The notes: generated from the sequence alone by a model not told the origin. A stretch of DNA of 6,364 nucleotides from Acidobacteriota bacterium (GCA_023380575.1 JAMCRM010000028.1:1-6364), one strand, 5' to 3'; numbered from the stretch's first letter, positions 1 through 6,364 are shown. Program-made: numbers and translations.

Positions 1-150
1 GATCTCATCGCCCTGATGGATCTGGAACGACAGTCCCGTGGGCCAGTCCGAGGAGATATTGCCGGCCCAGACATAAAAACACGGTGTCGTGCCGAACCGG
101 ACCACGTGAAACCGCTCGGGTTTCGCCATGGCCGCGATCCGCGGGTCGTC
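1..150 (-). pseudogene. Internal fragment of a second Mur ligase (MurF-like), displaced by a rearrangement
   Basis: Read on the minus strand from about 150 down to the left edge, an open frame encodes residues beginning DDPRIAAMA, then VVRFG, and ending LSFQIHQGDEI. It aligns without gaps to residues 146-195 of the neighbouring Mur ligase (EDPRVMAMA ... LTFG ... LSFRVHHGGES); I count 21 identities in 50 by hand. The DDPR segment corresponds to the LNxDDP nucleotide-binding region after the central ATPase core. Upstream of DDPR (to the right of 150) the frame continues without a stop but loses all similarity, and the plus strand there encodes a Mur ligase C-terminus instead. The fragment therefore starts abruptly at a breakpoint near 148-154 and has no start codon of its own. 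It is open at position 1, so its downstream extent is unknown. It most likely belongs to the same gene as the plus-strand fragment at 151-364, with this portion inverted. Confidence 0.82.
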
Positions 151-160
151 GGCGGAATTT
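142..160. other. Rearrangement breakpoint inside the second Mur ligase gene
   Basis: Homology to the Mur ligase family switches strand here. The last homologous minus-strand codon on the left is the first Asp of DDPR (150-148), and the first homologous plus-strand codon on the right is the Ala of AEFL (152-154). The junction bases tcggcgg could belong to either side, so a few bases of microhomology are possible. The segment joins a residue equivalent to 146 to one equivalent to 346 in the intact paralogue, in opposite orientation. Whether it is biological or an assembly product cannot be told from one junction. Confidence 0.7.
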
Positions 161-364
161 CTGAAAGCGGAACTGCGGGCGGGAGACCTCGTCCTGATCA
201 AAGGCGGCCTCGCCTCCGAGCACCTGTCCCGCATCGCATTGGCGCTGCTTGGAACTGTCGACTGCTGGAAAACCGGATGCAGAAAAATGGCAACTTGCGA
301 CTACTGCCCGGAACTCGGGGGCGATTTTGTCAGGCTGAGCAGGTTGCAGCTATCACACAAGTGA
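151..364 (+). pseudogene. C-terminal fragment of a second Mur ligase, convergent with the intact one
   Basis: The plus-strand frame from about 152 to the TGA at 362-364 encodes AEFLKAELRAGD, then EHLSR, then a cysteine-rich tail CWKTGC...CDYC, then a short extension. It aligns with residues 346-396 of the Mur ligase on the opposite strand (ADFLKTELRAGD ... EHLSR ... CWKPMC ... CDSC); I count 27 identities in about 51 positions. In Mur ligases this region ends the C-terminal domain that closes over the active site. The frame has an ATG at 128, but codons 128-150 come from the inverted piece and show no homology. Further left the frame meets stop codons at 77, 98 and 14, so this is a decapitated tail and not a small gene. 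Its last 64 bases overlap the 3' end of the intact ligase gene tail to tail. It could still be one end of a functional gene if the upstream segment can invert back. Confidence 0.82.
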
Positions 365-498
365 AGCCGGTCGCACATCGGCTTCCAGCAGACCACCGGG
401 CCGATCTGAGCGAAGTAAAGACGGCTCAAGTGTTCCTCCGTCTTCCCCCGCAGGAGCGCCACGTCGCCGGCGCGGAGTTCGGTCTTGAGGAAATCCGC
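152..498. repeat. Imperfect inverted repeat formed by two convergent Mur ligase 3' ends
   Basis: The left arm (about 152-307, plus-strand coding) and the right arm (about 346-498, minus-strand coding) encode homologous C-termini in tail-to-tail orientation around a centre near 326. Protein identity is about half by hand count. Nucleotide identity is patchy, for example tgctggaa at the start of both cysteine tails. It is a consequence of paralogy and not a perfect palindrome or terminator. Confidence 0.7.
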
Positions 499-1533
499 CG
501 CGGCATCAAGCTTTGCGAAAGAGCGCACGTCCTCCGTTTTCATCCCGGAGCGGACGGCCGCCCCGGCGTAAGCGCGCGCATGCTCCCCCGCAAACACCGC
601 GAAATCGGCCGACTCCGCCGCTTGCCGGCCCAGCATGGCCGCGCGCTCCGGCGTATCGAGGCCGGTGTCCCAGATGTCGCCGTGAACGAGAACGCGGCGG
701 CAATCCCGGGCCTCCCGCAAGGCGCGGAACGCCGCCGGAGAGCCGGCCATGGAACCCTGGTATTCATCGCGCAGCATGATTGCCCCGGAAGGAAGCGTCA
801 AGGGCTGAAGCCGCGCCGTATAGGGTTCCACTTGCGGCAGCGCGGCGGCGGCGTCCTTCAACGAAACACCGCAGGCAACCGCCACCGCAAACGCCGCCAG
901 GATGGAGTTCACCCACTGCTCGCCAACCAACCGCGTCTGCACCGGGCAGGATTCGCCGCCATGGTGAACCCGAAAACTCAAGCGCGCGGGCCAGACGGCG
1001 GTGATATCGCTCGCCCGGAAATCGCATTGGGGCGACCGTCCGAAGGTCAGGACCTTGCTCCGCCGGCGGGCAGCCATGGCCATCACGCGCGGATCTTCTC
1101 CGTTCAGGACTGCGAGTCCATCGGGACGCAGGCGGCTCAGTAACCACGCTTTTTCCGCCGCCGTATGTTCCAAAGTAGGGAAGTGATGGCTGTGCGTACC
1201 CGCCACGCAGAGCATCACCACGATATCGGGGTCCACCTGCCAGCAGGCCTTCCGCATCGCTCCACGCCAGCGGGTGCCCACTTCGACGACGGTATAACGG
1301 TGCCGGAAACGGGTCCGCAGGATGGTACCGGCCAGTCCCACGCGTCCGTTATCGGCGTTTTCCGTCGCGCAGACCGGAAAATGCGGAGCCAGCATCGCCT
1401 CCAGGCATTTGGTGGCCGTGGTTTTGCCCATGCTGCCGGCGACAGCGATGAACCTGGTCCGGAACATCAGCCGGCGCCACACGAGCGAGACAGCGCTCAA
1501 GGGATAGGAAAGATAATAGCGCGTCCCAAGCAT
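301..1533 (-). CDS. Mur ligase family protein (MurF-like), no N-terminal domain, four-cysteine C-terminal tail
   Basis: A 410-residue ATP-dependent amide ligase of the Mur family, cytoplasmic, which would couple ATP hydrolysis to joining an amino acid or peptide to a carboxylate. Visible motifs: P-loop GSMGKTT at 33-39; VVEVG with the Mg-binding-type Glu at 84; HHFPTLEHTAAEK at 116-128, whose Lys128 matches the conserved active-site lysine region; LNGEDP at 143-148; the Asn-containing helix WVNSILAAFAVA at 207-218; DEYQGS at 256-261, equivalent to the MurF DxYNAN segment; and HGDIWDTG at 284-291, equivalent to GDMxELG. The P-loop is only 33 residues from the start, so the UDP-sugar-binding N-terminal domain of true MurF (about 450 residues) is missing, as in MurT/CapB-like enzymes. 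The tail carries C382, C387, C393 and C396. The gene starts 9 bases after the receptor stop with only a weak ribosome site, so translational reinitiation is plausible. The family is clear; the substrate is not, and peptidoglycan MurF itself is unlikely. Confidence 0.9.
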   Translation of the reverse strand: MLGTRYYLSYPLSAVSLVWRRLMFRTRFIAVAGSMGKTTATKCLEAMLAPHFPVCATENADNGRVGLAGTILRTRFRHRYTVVEVGTRWRGAMRKACWQVDPDIVVMLCVAGTHSHHFPTLEHTAAEKAWLLSRLRPDGLAVLNGEDPRVMAMAARRRSKVLTFGRSPQCDFRASDITAVWPARLSFRVHHGGESCPVQTRLVGEQWVNSILAAFAVAVACGVSLKDAAAALPQVEPYTARLQPLTLPSGAIMLRDEYQGSMAGSPAAFRALREARDCRRVLVHGDIWDTGLDTPERAAMLGRQAAESADFAVFAGEHARAYAGAAVRSGMKTEDVRSFAKLDAAADFLKTELRAGDVALLRGKTEEHLSRLYFAQIGPVVCWKPMCDRLHLCDSCNLLSLTKSPPSSGQ

Positions 1534-1542
1534 ACAGGTCTT

Positions 1543-4500
1543 TCAAAAAACCCATTTGGCGGCGATCTGAATCTGCCGCGACGTGGTGCTGGTTTCGGTG
1601 ATGCGCCCCGCCGATGCCACCATGCGCAGGCCGCTGTCAAAGAGTTGCTGGACGGATGGAACCTGGAAATTCGGGTGATTCAGGGCGTTGAAAACCTCCA
1701 GGCGCAGGTTCAGGGCGTGCTGTTCCCTTTTCCATAGCATTTTGTGCAGCGCGAGATCCGCCGTCGCCAGCCCCGGGCCGCTCAGGGTGTTCCGTCCCAG
1801 ATTTCCGTACATGCCCGCGGGCGGAAGCGCGAATACCGTGGGATTGAAATACATCTGGGGATCGCCCAGGATGATTTTGGCGCCCGGAGCCGGCGCAAAA
1901 TCGGGCCGCTGCGATTGGTCGCCCGAACCCGGCAGCAGGCGGGCGCGATCGAATCCAATGGTCGGGGAAAACGGGTTGCCGGTCTGGACCTGCACGATCC
2001 CGTGCAATTGCCAGCCGCCCAAGGCACTGGCGAGACGCGAGCGCCCCCGGTTGGGCAAATCGTACGAGAAATTGGCCGTGAAGCAGTGACGCAGATCGAA
2101 TGCCGAGAGGCCGCGATTCGCGCCGTAATCGAACATGGTCGGCATGTGGTCGCCGTTCAGAAAATCGTCGTAGACGGCGATCGAAGTCTCATCGATGGAT
2201 TTTGTCCATGCATACTTTGCCTGCGCGCGGAACCCGTTGCCCCACCTCCGCTGCACGCCGGCCAGCAGCGCGTGGTAGTGGGAATTGAAGCGCATGGTTC
2301 GGAAGCCCACCTGCACGAACGCGGGATTCAAGCGCGGCGCGCCCGCCGGGAAGAAGAGGCGGCCGTCCGGAAGAACGTCCGGGCGAGTGGGATTGATATT
2401 GCCGATCTGGCCGGGCAGGTGAATGCCGCGGGAACCGGAATAGCCGATCCGCGCCAAAACGCCGGAACCCAGTTGACGCTCCAGTGTGAACTGGAATTGC
2501 GCGGCATAGGGCTGATTGACGTAATATTCCAGGCCGTCGAGAGAGTTCTGTGGAGGCGTGGCCCGGGCCGCGCCCAGCAGATCGGGAAATGCCGGGTTGT
2601 TCAGATAGACGCGATTGAAAAACGGAGGCGTGCGAAGACCGGCGGTGGCCAGTTCCCGCGATCCCAGGAGATCGAAAAAGATACCGGCGCCGGCCCTGAG
2701 AACGGTTTTCCCGGAGCCCGTGGGATCCCATGCCAGGGCGGCGCGGGGCGCGAAATTGTCTTTGGAGGGATTTTGAAACAGCGGGCCGCCCACCGTCATC
2801 GCCTGGTCGTGCAAGGGGTCACGGAGGGTCGCGATTTTGCCGTTGACTTCGACGGGTGTGGAATAGGCCTCATACCGGACGCCCAGCGTCAGGGTGAGCC
2901 GCCGGCTGGCGCGAAATTCGTCTTGGGCGAAAGCGAAGAACTGGTTTTGACGCCACCCCCTCGCCGTATCGGAGCCCGCCATCATCAGGTCGCCGGTAGC
3001 CGGCCGGCCCTGCAGGAGATTCGCAATGGAGGTGAAGCGGTAATTTCCCGTCGCACTATGATCCGCCACCTGGTTGTACCGGACGCGGTCGAAACCCGCT
3101 CCTAGACGGAAATTATGGGCGCCGCGGATGTGGGAAAGGTCTTGGTTGAACTGGTAATCGTTCAGCACGAAACGGCGGGGTTGCAGGCGCGCGCGCAACC
3201 CGCCGAAATCGGTGAGCCCGGTCACAACGATCGTACCCAACTGCTGGCCCTTCACGAAGGATAAGGAATCCGGAACACTCGAGGGCAGACTGGCACTCTC
3301 CGCGTTGCGGACGCGGCTGAAGCCGACTCGAAAGTTGTGGATGGTGTGGGGCGATGGGACGTACTGCGTTTCGGTGTGGATGAACTGATAGCGGGAATCG
3401 GTGCGAAAACGCCAGACCTGAAAATCGTCAGGAGTGGAGGTACCGGCATTGTCGAAAGTGTAGCGCCCGGCGAAACGCAGCCGGCCGGAATGCACGAAAT
3501 CCACTTTGGCGGCCGCATAGTCCTCGCGTGCCGGAGTCGGCGAAGTGGCGATAAATTCCGCAGTGCCGTCGCCAAACTCGCGCCCGTTCGGCAGGGGATA
3601 CAGATTGAGATACGGCGCCACCGCGGGGGTGACGGGAACAATGCGGGCGCCGTCCGCGCCGGGTAGTATGCCGTTGCGCGCGTCCTGCGTCAGCGTCGCC
3701 GCATGCACCGTCCGGCTGGAGGCTTCACGGATTCCTTCGTAATTCCCGAGAAAAAATAGCCGATTGCGGCGCAGAGGTCCGCCCAGTAACGCGCCGAACT
3801 GGTTTTTCCGCAGCGGCGGGATTTTCTCGCCGGCCGGATCGAAGAAATTGCACGAGTCGAGCGCGCTGTTCCGAAGATACTCGTAGACGCTGCCATGCAG
3901 GTCGTTGGTGCCGCCTTTGGAAACGGCGGTGAACGCGGCGCCCGCCAGGCGCCCGTACTCAGCGCTAAACGGACTGGTGACAAGGCGCAGTTCCTGGATC
4001 CCTTCCACACCCAGGAGCCTGCCCCCCGCGCTGGCCGGCGCCGATGAGATCGCGTCGTTGATGTAGATTCCGTCCAGCCGGAAACTGTTCTGGTTGGGGC
4101 GGGCACCGTTCGCCGAAATGTGAATTCCCGTGCCGCTCGTCATGGTCTTGCCCGCGGACCTGGCCACGGTGGCGCCGGGCTCCTGCGAGGACAGGTCAAA
4201 GAGGTCCCTCCCGTTGAGCGGCAGCGCGTCAACCTGTTGCGCCGTGATCGAACCGCCCCAGTCACTTGTGCTTGTGCTCACCAGCGGGGTTTCGGCTGTC
4301 ACCACCACCTTCTCGTACGTTTCGCCGAGCGCCAGATGGAAATCAATCGGAATGCTGCGGCCGGCAGCCAGTGGGATGCCAGCACGCACTTCCCCACGGA
4401 ACCCTTCGAGCGCCACTTCGATCTCGTAGACACCGGGCATCAGGCCCGGCGCCAGATAGCGGCCCCGCCCGTCCGATTGGAGCGTTCGTTCGAATTTCGT

Positions 4501-4641
4501 GCCGGTCTCGGTAATGCGCAGAAGCGCGCCGGCCGCCCCGCTCCCGCTGGGATCGAACACGGTGCCTTCGATCGCACCTGTAGTCTGGCCGCAAAGGATG
4601 CCTGCCGGCCCAAGCAGGAACAAAATCGCGATGCGTTTCAT
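1543..4641 (-). CDS. TonB-dependent receptor-like outer-membrane protein with carboxypeptidase-regulatory-like N-terminal domain
   Basis: A 1032-residue outer-membrane protein expected to import, or at least bind, a ligand using TonB energy. A signal peptide (MKRIAILFLLGPAGILCGQ) precedes a beta-sandwich domain at about 22-105 (GAIEGTVFDPSG ... GRYLAPGLMPGVYEIEV), the CarboxypepD_reg-like module. A TonB-box-like EKVVVTAE follows at 110-117, then a plug (PLNGRDLFDL at 141-150, NSFRLDGIYIND at 185-196, SPFSAEYGRLAGAAFTAVSK at 223-242), then a long barrel region. The chain ends IQIAAKWVF, with the terminal aromatic typical of BAM-assembled barrels. Length and motifs fit the large acidobacterial family. 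An ATG 40 codons further upstream lies inside the permease gene; I prefer 4641 because it gives a signal peptide, overlaps the permease stop as ATGA, and has GGAG six bases upstream. Position 264 is Cys in LDSCNFFDP, where I recall Arg as common in relatives. The ligand is unknown; many of these proteins are annotated for polysaccharides without proof. Confidence 0.94.
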   Translation of the reverse strand: MKRIAILFLLGPAGILCGQTTGAIEGTVFDPSGSGAAGALLRITETGTKFERTLQSDGRGRYLAPGLMPGVYEIEVALEGFRGEVRAGIPLAAGRSIPIDFHLALGETYEKVVVTAETPLVSTSTSDWGGSITAQQVDALPLNGRDLFDLSSQEPGATVARSAGKTMTSGTGIHISANGARPNQNSFRLDGIYINDAISSAPASAGGRLLGVEGIQELRLVTSPFSAEYGRLAGAAFTAVSKGGTNDLHGSVYEYLRNSALDSCNFFDPAGEKIPPLRKNQFGALLGGPLRRNRLFFLGNYEGIREASSRTVHAATLTQDARNGILPGADGARIVPVTPAVAPYLNLYPLPNGREFGDGTAEFIATSPTPAREDYAAAKVDFVHSGRLRFAGRYTFDNAGTSTPDDFQVWRFRTDSRYQFIHTETQYVPSPHTIHNFRVGFSRVRNAESASLPSSVPDSLSFVKGQQLGTIVVTGLTDFGGLRARLQPRRFVLNDYQFNQDLSHIRGAHNFRLGAGFDRVRYNQVADHSATGNYRFTSIANLLQGRPATGDLMMAGSDTARGWRQNQFFAFAQDEFRASRRLTLTLGVRYEAYSTPVEVNGKIATLRDPLHDQAMTVGGPLFQNPSKDNFAPRAALAWDPTGSGKTVLRAGAGIFFDLLGSRELATAGLRTPPFFNRVYLNNPAFPDLLGAARATPPQNSLDGLEYYVNQPYAAQFQFTLERQLGSGVLARIGYSGSRGIHLPGQIGNINPTRPDVLPDGRLFFPAGAPRLNPAFVQVGFRTMRFNSHYHALLAGVQRRWGNGFRAQAKYAWTKSIDETSIAVYDDFLNGDHMPTMFDYGANRGLSAFDLRHCFTANFSYDLPNRGRSRLASALGGWQLHGIVQVQTGNPFSPTIGFDRARLLPGSGDQSQRPDFAPAPGAKIILGDPQMYFNPTVFALPPAGMYGNLGRNTLSGPGLATADLALHKMLWKREQHALNLRLEVFNALNHPNFQVPSVQQLFDSGLRMVASAGRITETSTTSRQIQIAAKWVF

Positions 4642-5390
4642 CCGTTTCTCCAGGGCACCAAGCGGGTTTCGAGACGCCGCAACACGGTGTGGATGGCCAG
4701 TCCGAGCGCGGCCGACAGAATCACTCCGATGTAGAGTTTCTCCGTGGAAAAGGTTTGCCACGACATCCAGATCATGCTGCCCAGGCCGCTCGAAGAACTG
4801 ATGAGTTCCACCGAGACCGTGAGCACCAGCGCCCGGCCGAGCGTGACGCGCAATCCGGTGAAGATCTGGGGCAAACTGGCGGGCAGGTAGACTTTGCGCA
4901 CGATCATGGCGCGGCTGGCGCCGTAGTTCGAGGCCATGTCGATGTAGGCGCTATTGACGCTGCGCACCGCGTCCAGTCCATGCATGGACATCAACACAAA
5001 GGAACTGGTGGCGATCAGCAGAATGCGCGGCGCCTCGCCCACGCCCAGAAACAGCATGAGCATCGGCAGCAGCGTGAGCTTGGGGGAGGAGTACAGCGCC
5101 GAAATGAGCGGCTCGAGGAGACGGCGCAGTTGCGCCGCGGCGCCCATGAGCACGCCGCATAGCAAGCCCAAGACGGAACCGCTGAAAGCGCCGATGGAAA
5201 GCCGGGTGAGCGTGGCTTCAAGATGTCCGGCCAGTTCCCCGCTCCGCGCCATCTTACAAGCGGTTAAAAACAGGACCGCGGGCGGCGGAAAGAACAGCGG
5301 ATTCAATAGGCCCGTGGAGGCGCAGACCTGCCACAGCGCCACCAGGGCGACGGGAACGGCGAATGCCGTCAAGGCCGATTTGAGTTTCAT
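4638..5390 (-). CDS. ABC transporter permease, SsuC/TauC-like (BPD_transp_1)
   Basis: A 250-residue inner-membrane permease of the nitrate/sulfonate/taurine/thiamine-precursor importer family, of normal length. Hydrophobic segments lie at about 5-25, 66-86, 97-115, 122-137, 184-203 and 218-238, giving about six membrane spans. The EAA-type coupling loop that contacts the ATPase is at 151-170 (DMASNYGASR, then IVRKVYLP), with the characteristic Gly of the GA pair and the closing Leu-Pro. The N-terminus has the usual family layout, including the LLNPLFFPPP segment at 28-37. The start overlaps the stop of the binding-protein gene as ATGA, and a strong ribosome site lies seven bases upstream. Its own stop overlaps the receptor start in the same way, so all three are probably translationally coupled. 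The ATP-binding partner is not in the window. Family assignment is firm; the transported substrate (sulfonate, nitrate, pyrimidine or other) cannot be read from the sequence. Confidence 0.95.
   Translation of the reverse strand: MKLKSALTAFAVPVALVALWQVCASTGLLNPLFFPPPAVLFLTACKMARSGELAGHLEATLTRLSIGAFSGSVLGLLCGVLMGAAAQLRRLLEPLISALYSSPKLTLLPMLMLFLGVGEAPRILLIATSSFVLMSMHGLDAVRSVNSAYIDMASNYGASRAMIVRKVYLPASLPQIFTGLRVTLGRALVLTVSVELISSSSGLGSMIWMSWQTFSTEKLYIGVILSAALGLAIHTVLRRLETRLVPWRNG
4648..4651 (-). promoter_or_regulatory. Ribosome binding site deciding the receptor start
   Basis: The minus strand reads GGAG six bases before the ATG at 4641-4639. It lies inside the last codons of the permease gene and picks the signal-peptide-bearing start over the ATG 40 codons upstream, which would place a charged non-signal extension before the signal sequence. 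Confidence 0.72.
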
Positions 5391-6364
5391 CCCCGCACCT
5401 CCCGGGCAGACCGGGCCAGAAAGCGGGCGTCCACGAGTTCGGATGGCTGCAAGAGCCGGGGACAGTAACCTTTGCGCACGCCCCAGGCTACAAACCGCTG
5501 CACGCTGTCCAGATTGACCGCGCCGTCCACCGCGACCGTTTCACGGCAGGCTTCGCGCGCGGCTTTGGGATCCAGCCCGTTAGCCCGCGCGAATTTCTCC
5601 AGAAATGCCGGCGTCCTGCCGGCGACGAACTCGCGGGCGCCGCGAAGATAGGCGCGCAGGAAACGGGCGCCGGGCTCGGGATCGGCCTGAATCAGCTTCT
5701 CGCCGAAGCACACGTAGGAATACTGAAAATTGGGAAGGATGCCTGCCAGGCCGATATGCCGCACGATGCGGGGCGACCGGAACGCCAGCGTCTGGGCGAA
5801 GTCGAATCCGACCAGGGCATCGATCTTGCCGGCGGCCAGCGCCGCCACTGCGTCATTGCGGCGCAGCAGAATGACATCCACATCGGCTGCGTCGAGACCC
5901 GTGCCCCCAAGAATCGTATCGAGGCAGAACTCGCCGATCGATGCCTTTCCGGTGCAGGCAATCCGCTTCCCCTTTAACTCTTTCAACGCGGAAAGCCCGT
6001 GGGGAAACGCCTCAACCCGTGCGTACAGGAAGCCCGCTTCGCCGCAGGAAGGCGAGGCGATCTCGCGTCCGGCGGCGATCCTTACCAGCGCCCCCCTTGC
6101 CACCGCGTTGACGAGCGAAGGGCTCAGGCCCAAAAACGAAACATCGAGCCTGCCTCCGGCCAGCAGCGGAATCGCCTGCACGGAATTCAGCCCCTCCTGC
6201 AGTTCCACCTCGACGCCTTCCCTCGCGAAGTACCCAAGTTCCCGCGCCAGATAGAGCCCGCACATGGAGAGGTAAGGCTGCGCCGAAACGCGGATCGTTC
6301 CCGCGGTGGCGCTTGTCTTTTGTCGCGAACAACCGGCCAGCGCCGCGCCCGCGATGCCGATCCA
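5387..6364 (-). CDS. ABC transporter substrate-binding lipoprotein, SsuA/TauA/NMT1-like (5' end outside window)
   Basis: The frame is open from the right edge, giving 325 residues plus a stop. The first visible residues are WIGIAGAALAGCSRQ, a lipoprotein signal with lipobox LAGC (Cys codon at 6331-6329), so the true start is probably only a few codons beyond the window; the in-frame ATG at 6265 would delete the signal and first strand and is not the start. Mature motifs match periplasmic binding proteins of the NMT1/SsuA group: TIRVSAQPYLSM, then GLYLARELGYFAREGVEVEL, then IPLLAGGRLDVSFLG, then ALKELKGKRIAC, then AALAAGKIDALVGF. It would capture a small ligand in the periplasm, tethered to a membrane, and deliver it to the adjacent permease, whose start codon overlaps this stop by four bases. 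The usual APLYLA of relatives is here MCGLYLA, so the pocket may differ. Ligand unknown. Confidence 0.92.
   Translation of the reverse strand, partial: WIGIAGAALAGCSRQKTSATAGTIRVSAQPYLSMCGLYLARELGYFAREGVEVELQEGLNSVQAIPLLAGGRLDVSFLGLSPSLVNAVARGALVRIAAGREIASPSCGEAGFLYARVEAFPHGLSALKELKGKRIACTGKASIGEFCLDTILGGTGLDAADVDVILLRRNDAVAALAAGKIDALVGFDFAQTLAFRSPRIVRHIGLAGILPNFQYSYVCFGEKLIQADPEPGARFLRAYLRGAREFVAGRTPAFLEKFARANGLDPKAAREACRETVAVDGAVNLDSVQRFVAWGVRKGYCPRLLQPSELVDARFLARSAREVRG
5396..5403 (-). promoter_or_regulatory. Strong ribosome binding site for the ABC permease
   Basis: The minus strand reads GGGAGGTG here, a near-perfect match to the anti-Shine-Dalgarno complement. The GGAGG core is seven bases before the permease ATG at 5390-5388 and lies within the last codons of the binding-protein gene (Arg-Glu-Val-Arg-Gly-stop). 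It supports the ATGA-coupled start and suggests the permease can initiate efficiently on its own. Confidence 0.8.

Noticed and set aside
5..223. Minus-strand open frame of 72 codons
   Set aside because: Out of frame with the homologous minus-strand ligase fragment and antisense to the plus-strand fragment; no supporting similarity.
128..364. A small plus-strand gene beginning at the ATG at 128
   Set aside because: Codons 128-150 are the reverse complement of the displaced ligase fragment and show no similarity to the family; there is no ribosome site. Only the part from about 152 is real ligase sequence.
290..400. Bidirectional terminator between the convergent ligases
   Set aside because: No strong GC hairpin followed by a T-run was seen; the inverted similarity there is explained by coding homology.
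16..1143. Plus-strand open frame of 375 codons
   Set aside because: It lies antisense to the Mur ligase, which has clear family motifs, and its translation is Arg/Pro/Gly-rich with no recognisable domain. Long antisense frames are common in GC-rich DNA.
1744..3105. Plus-strand open frame of 453 codons
   Set aside because: Antisense to the receptor gene. The translation is Arg/Gly/Ala-rich with no family motif, while the minus frame is continuous and homologous throughout.
4120..4734. Plus-strand open frame of 204 codons over the receptor 5' end
   Set aside because: Shadow of the receptor signal, regulatory-like domain and plug coding; no plausible protein features.
4642..4761. Upstream start that lengthens the receptor by 40 residues
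   Set aside because: It would bury the signal peptide behind a charged extension and overlap the permease by about 120 bases; the ATG at 4641 has a ribosome site and an ATGA junction.
6263..6265. Start codon for the binding protein at 6265
   Set aside because: The frame continues to the window edge through a lipoprotein signal with an LAGC lipobox, so the real start is further right.

Overview
The window is GC-rich, gene-dense bacterial DNA, almost all of it coding on the minus strand. A Gram-negative member of the Acidobacteriota, possibly Solibacter/Bryobacter-like, is the best guess. This rests on a roughly 1030-residue outer-membrane receptor with an N-terminal carboxypeptidase-regulatory-like domain, a plug and a barrel, an architecture greatly expanded in that phylum. 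The phylum assignment is inference from protein style, not a database result.

Right to left (the direction of transcription), four genes form one tight minus-strand cluster: (1) a lipoprotein substrate-binding protein of the SsuA/TauA/NMT1 type, cut by the right window edge (5387-6364); (2) an SsuC/TauC-like ABC permease (4638-5390); (3) a TonB-dependent-receptor-like outer-membrane protein (1543-4641); (4) a MurF-like Mur ligase lacking the usual N-terminal domain (301-1533). The first three are joined by 4-base ATGA stop/start overlaps, and the fourth starts 9 bases after the receptor stop. The receptor, binding protein and permease look like one outer-to-inner membrane uptake route. No ATP-binding subunit is visible; it may lie to the right of the window or be supplied elsewhere. 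The substrate cannot be read from the sequence. No promoter or terminator is evident.

The left 364 bases hold the most unusual structure. On the plus strand, 151-364 encodes the C-terminus of a second Mur ligase, a paralogue of the 301-1533 gene that converges on it and overlaps its tail by 64 bases. Immediately left of about position 150 the plus-strand reading frame loses homology, and the minus strand encodes a middle portion of the same kind of Mur ligase, open to the window edge. The two pieces meet upstream-end to upstream-end. This is what one would see at the right breakpoint of an inversion internal to the second Mur ligase gene; a fold-back duplication or an assembly/amplification chimera are the alternatives. 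Both Mur ligases share a C-terminal four-cysteine tail (C-x4-C-x5-C-x2-C), which is unusual for MurF-type enzymes.

There is no gene-free stretch longer than 300 bases.
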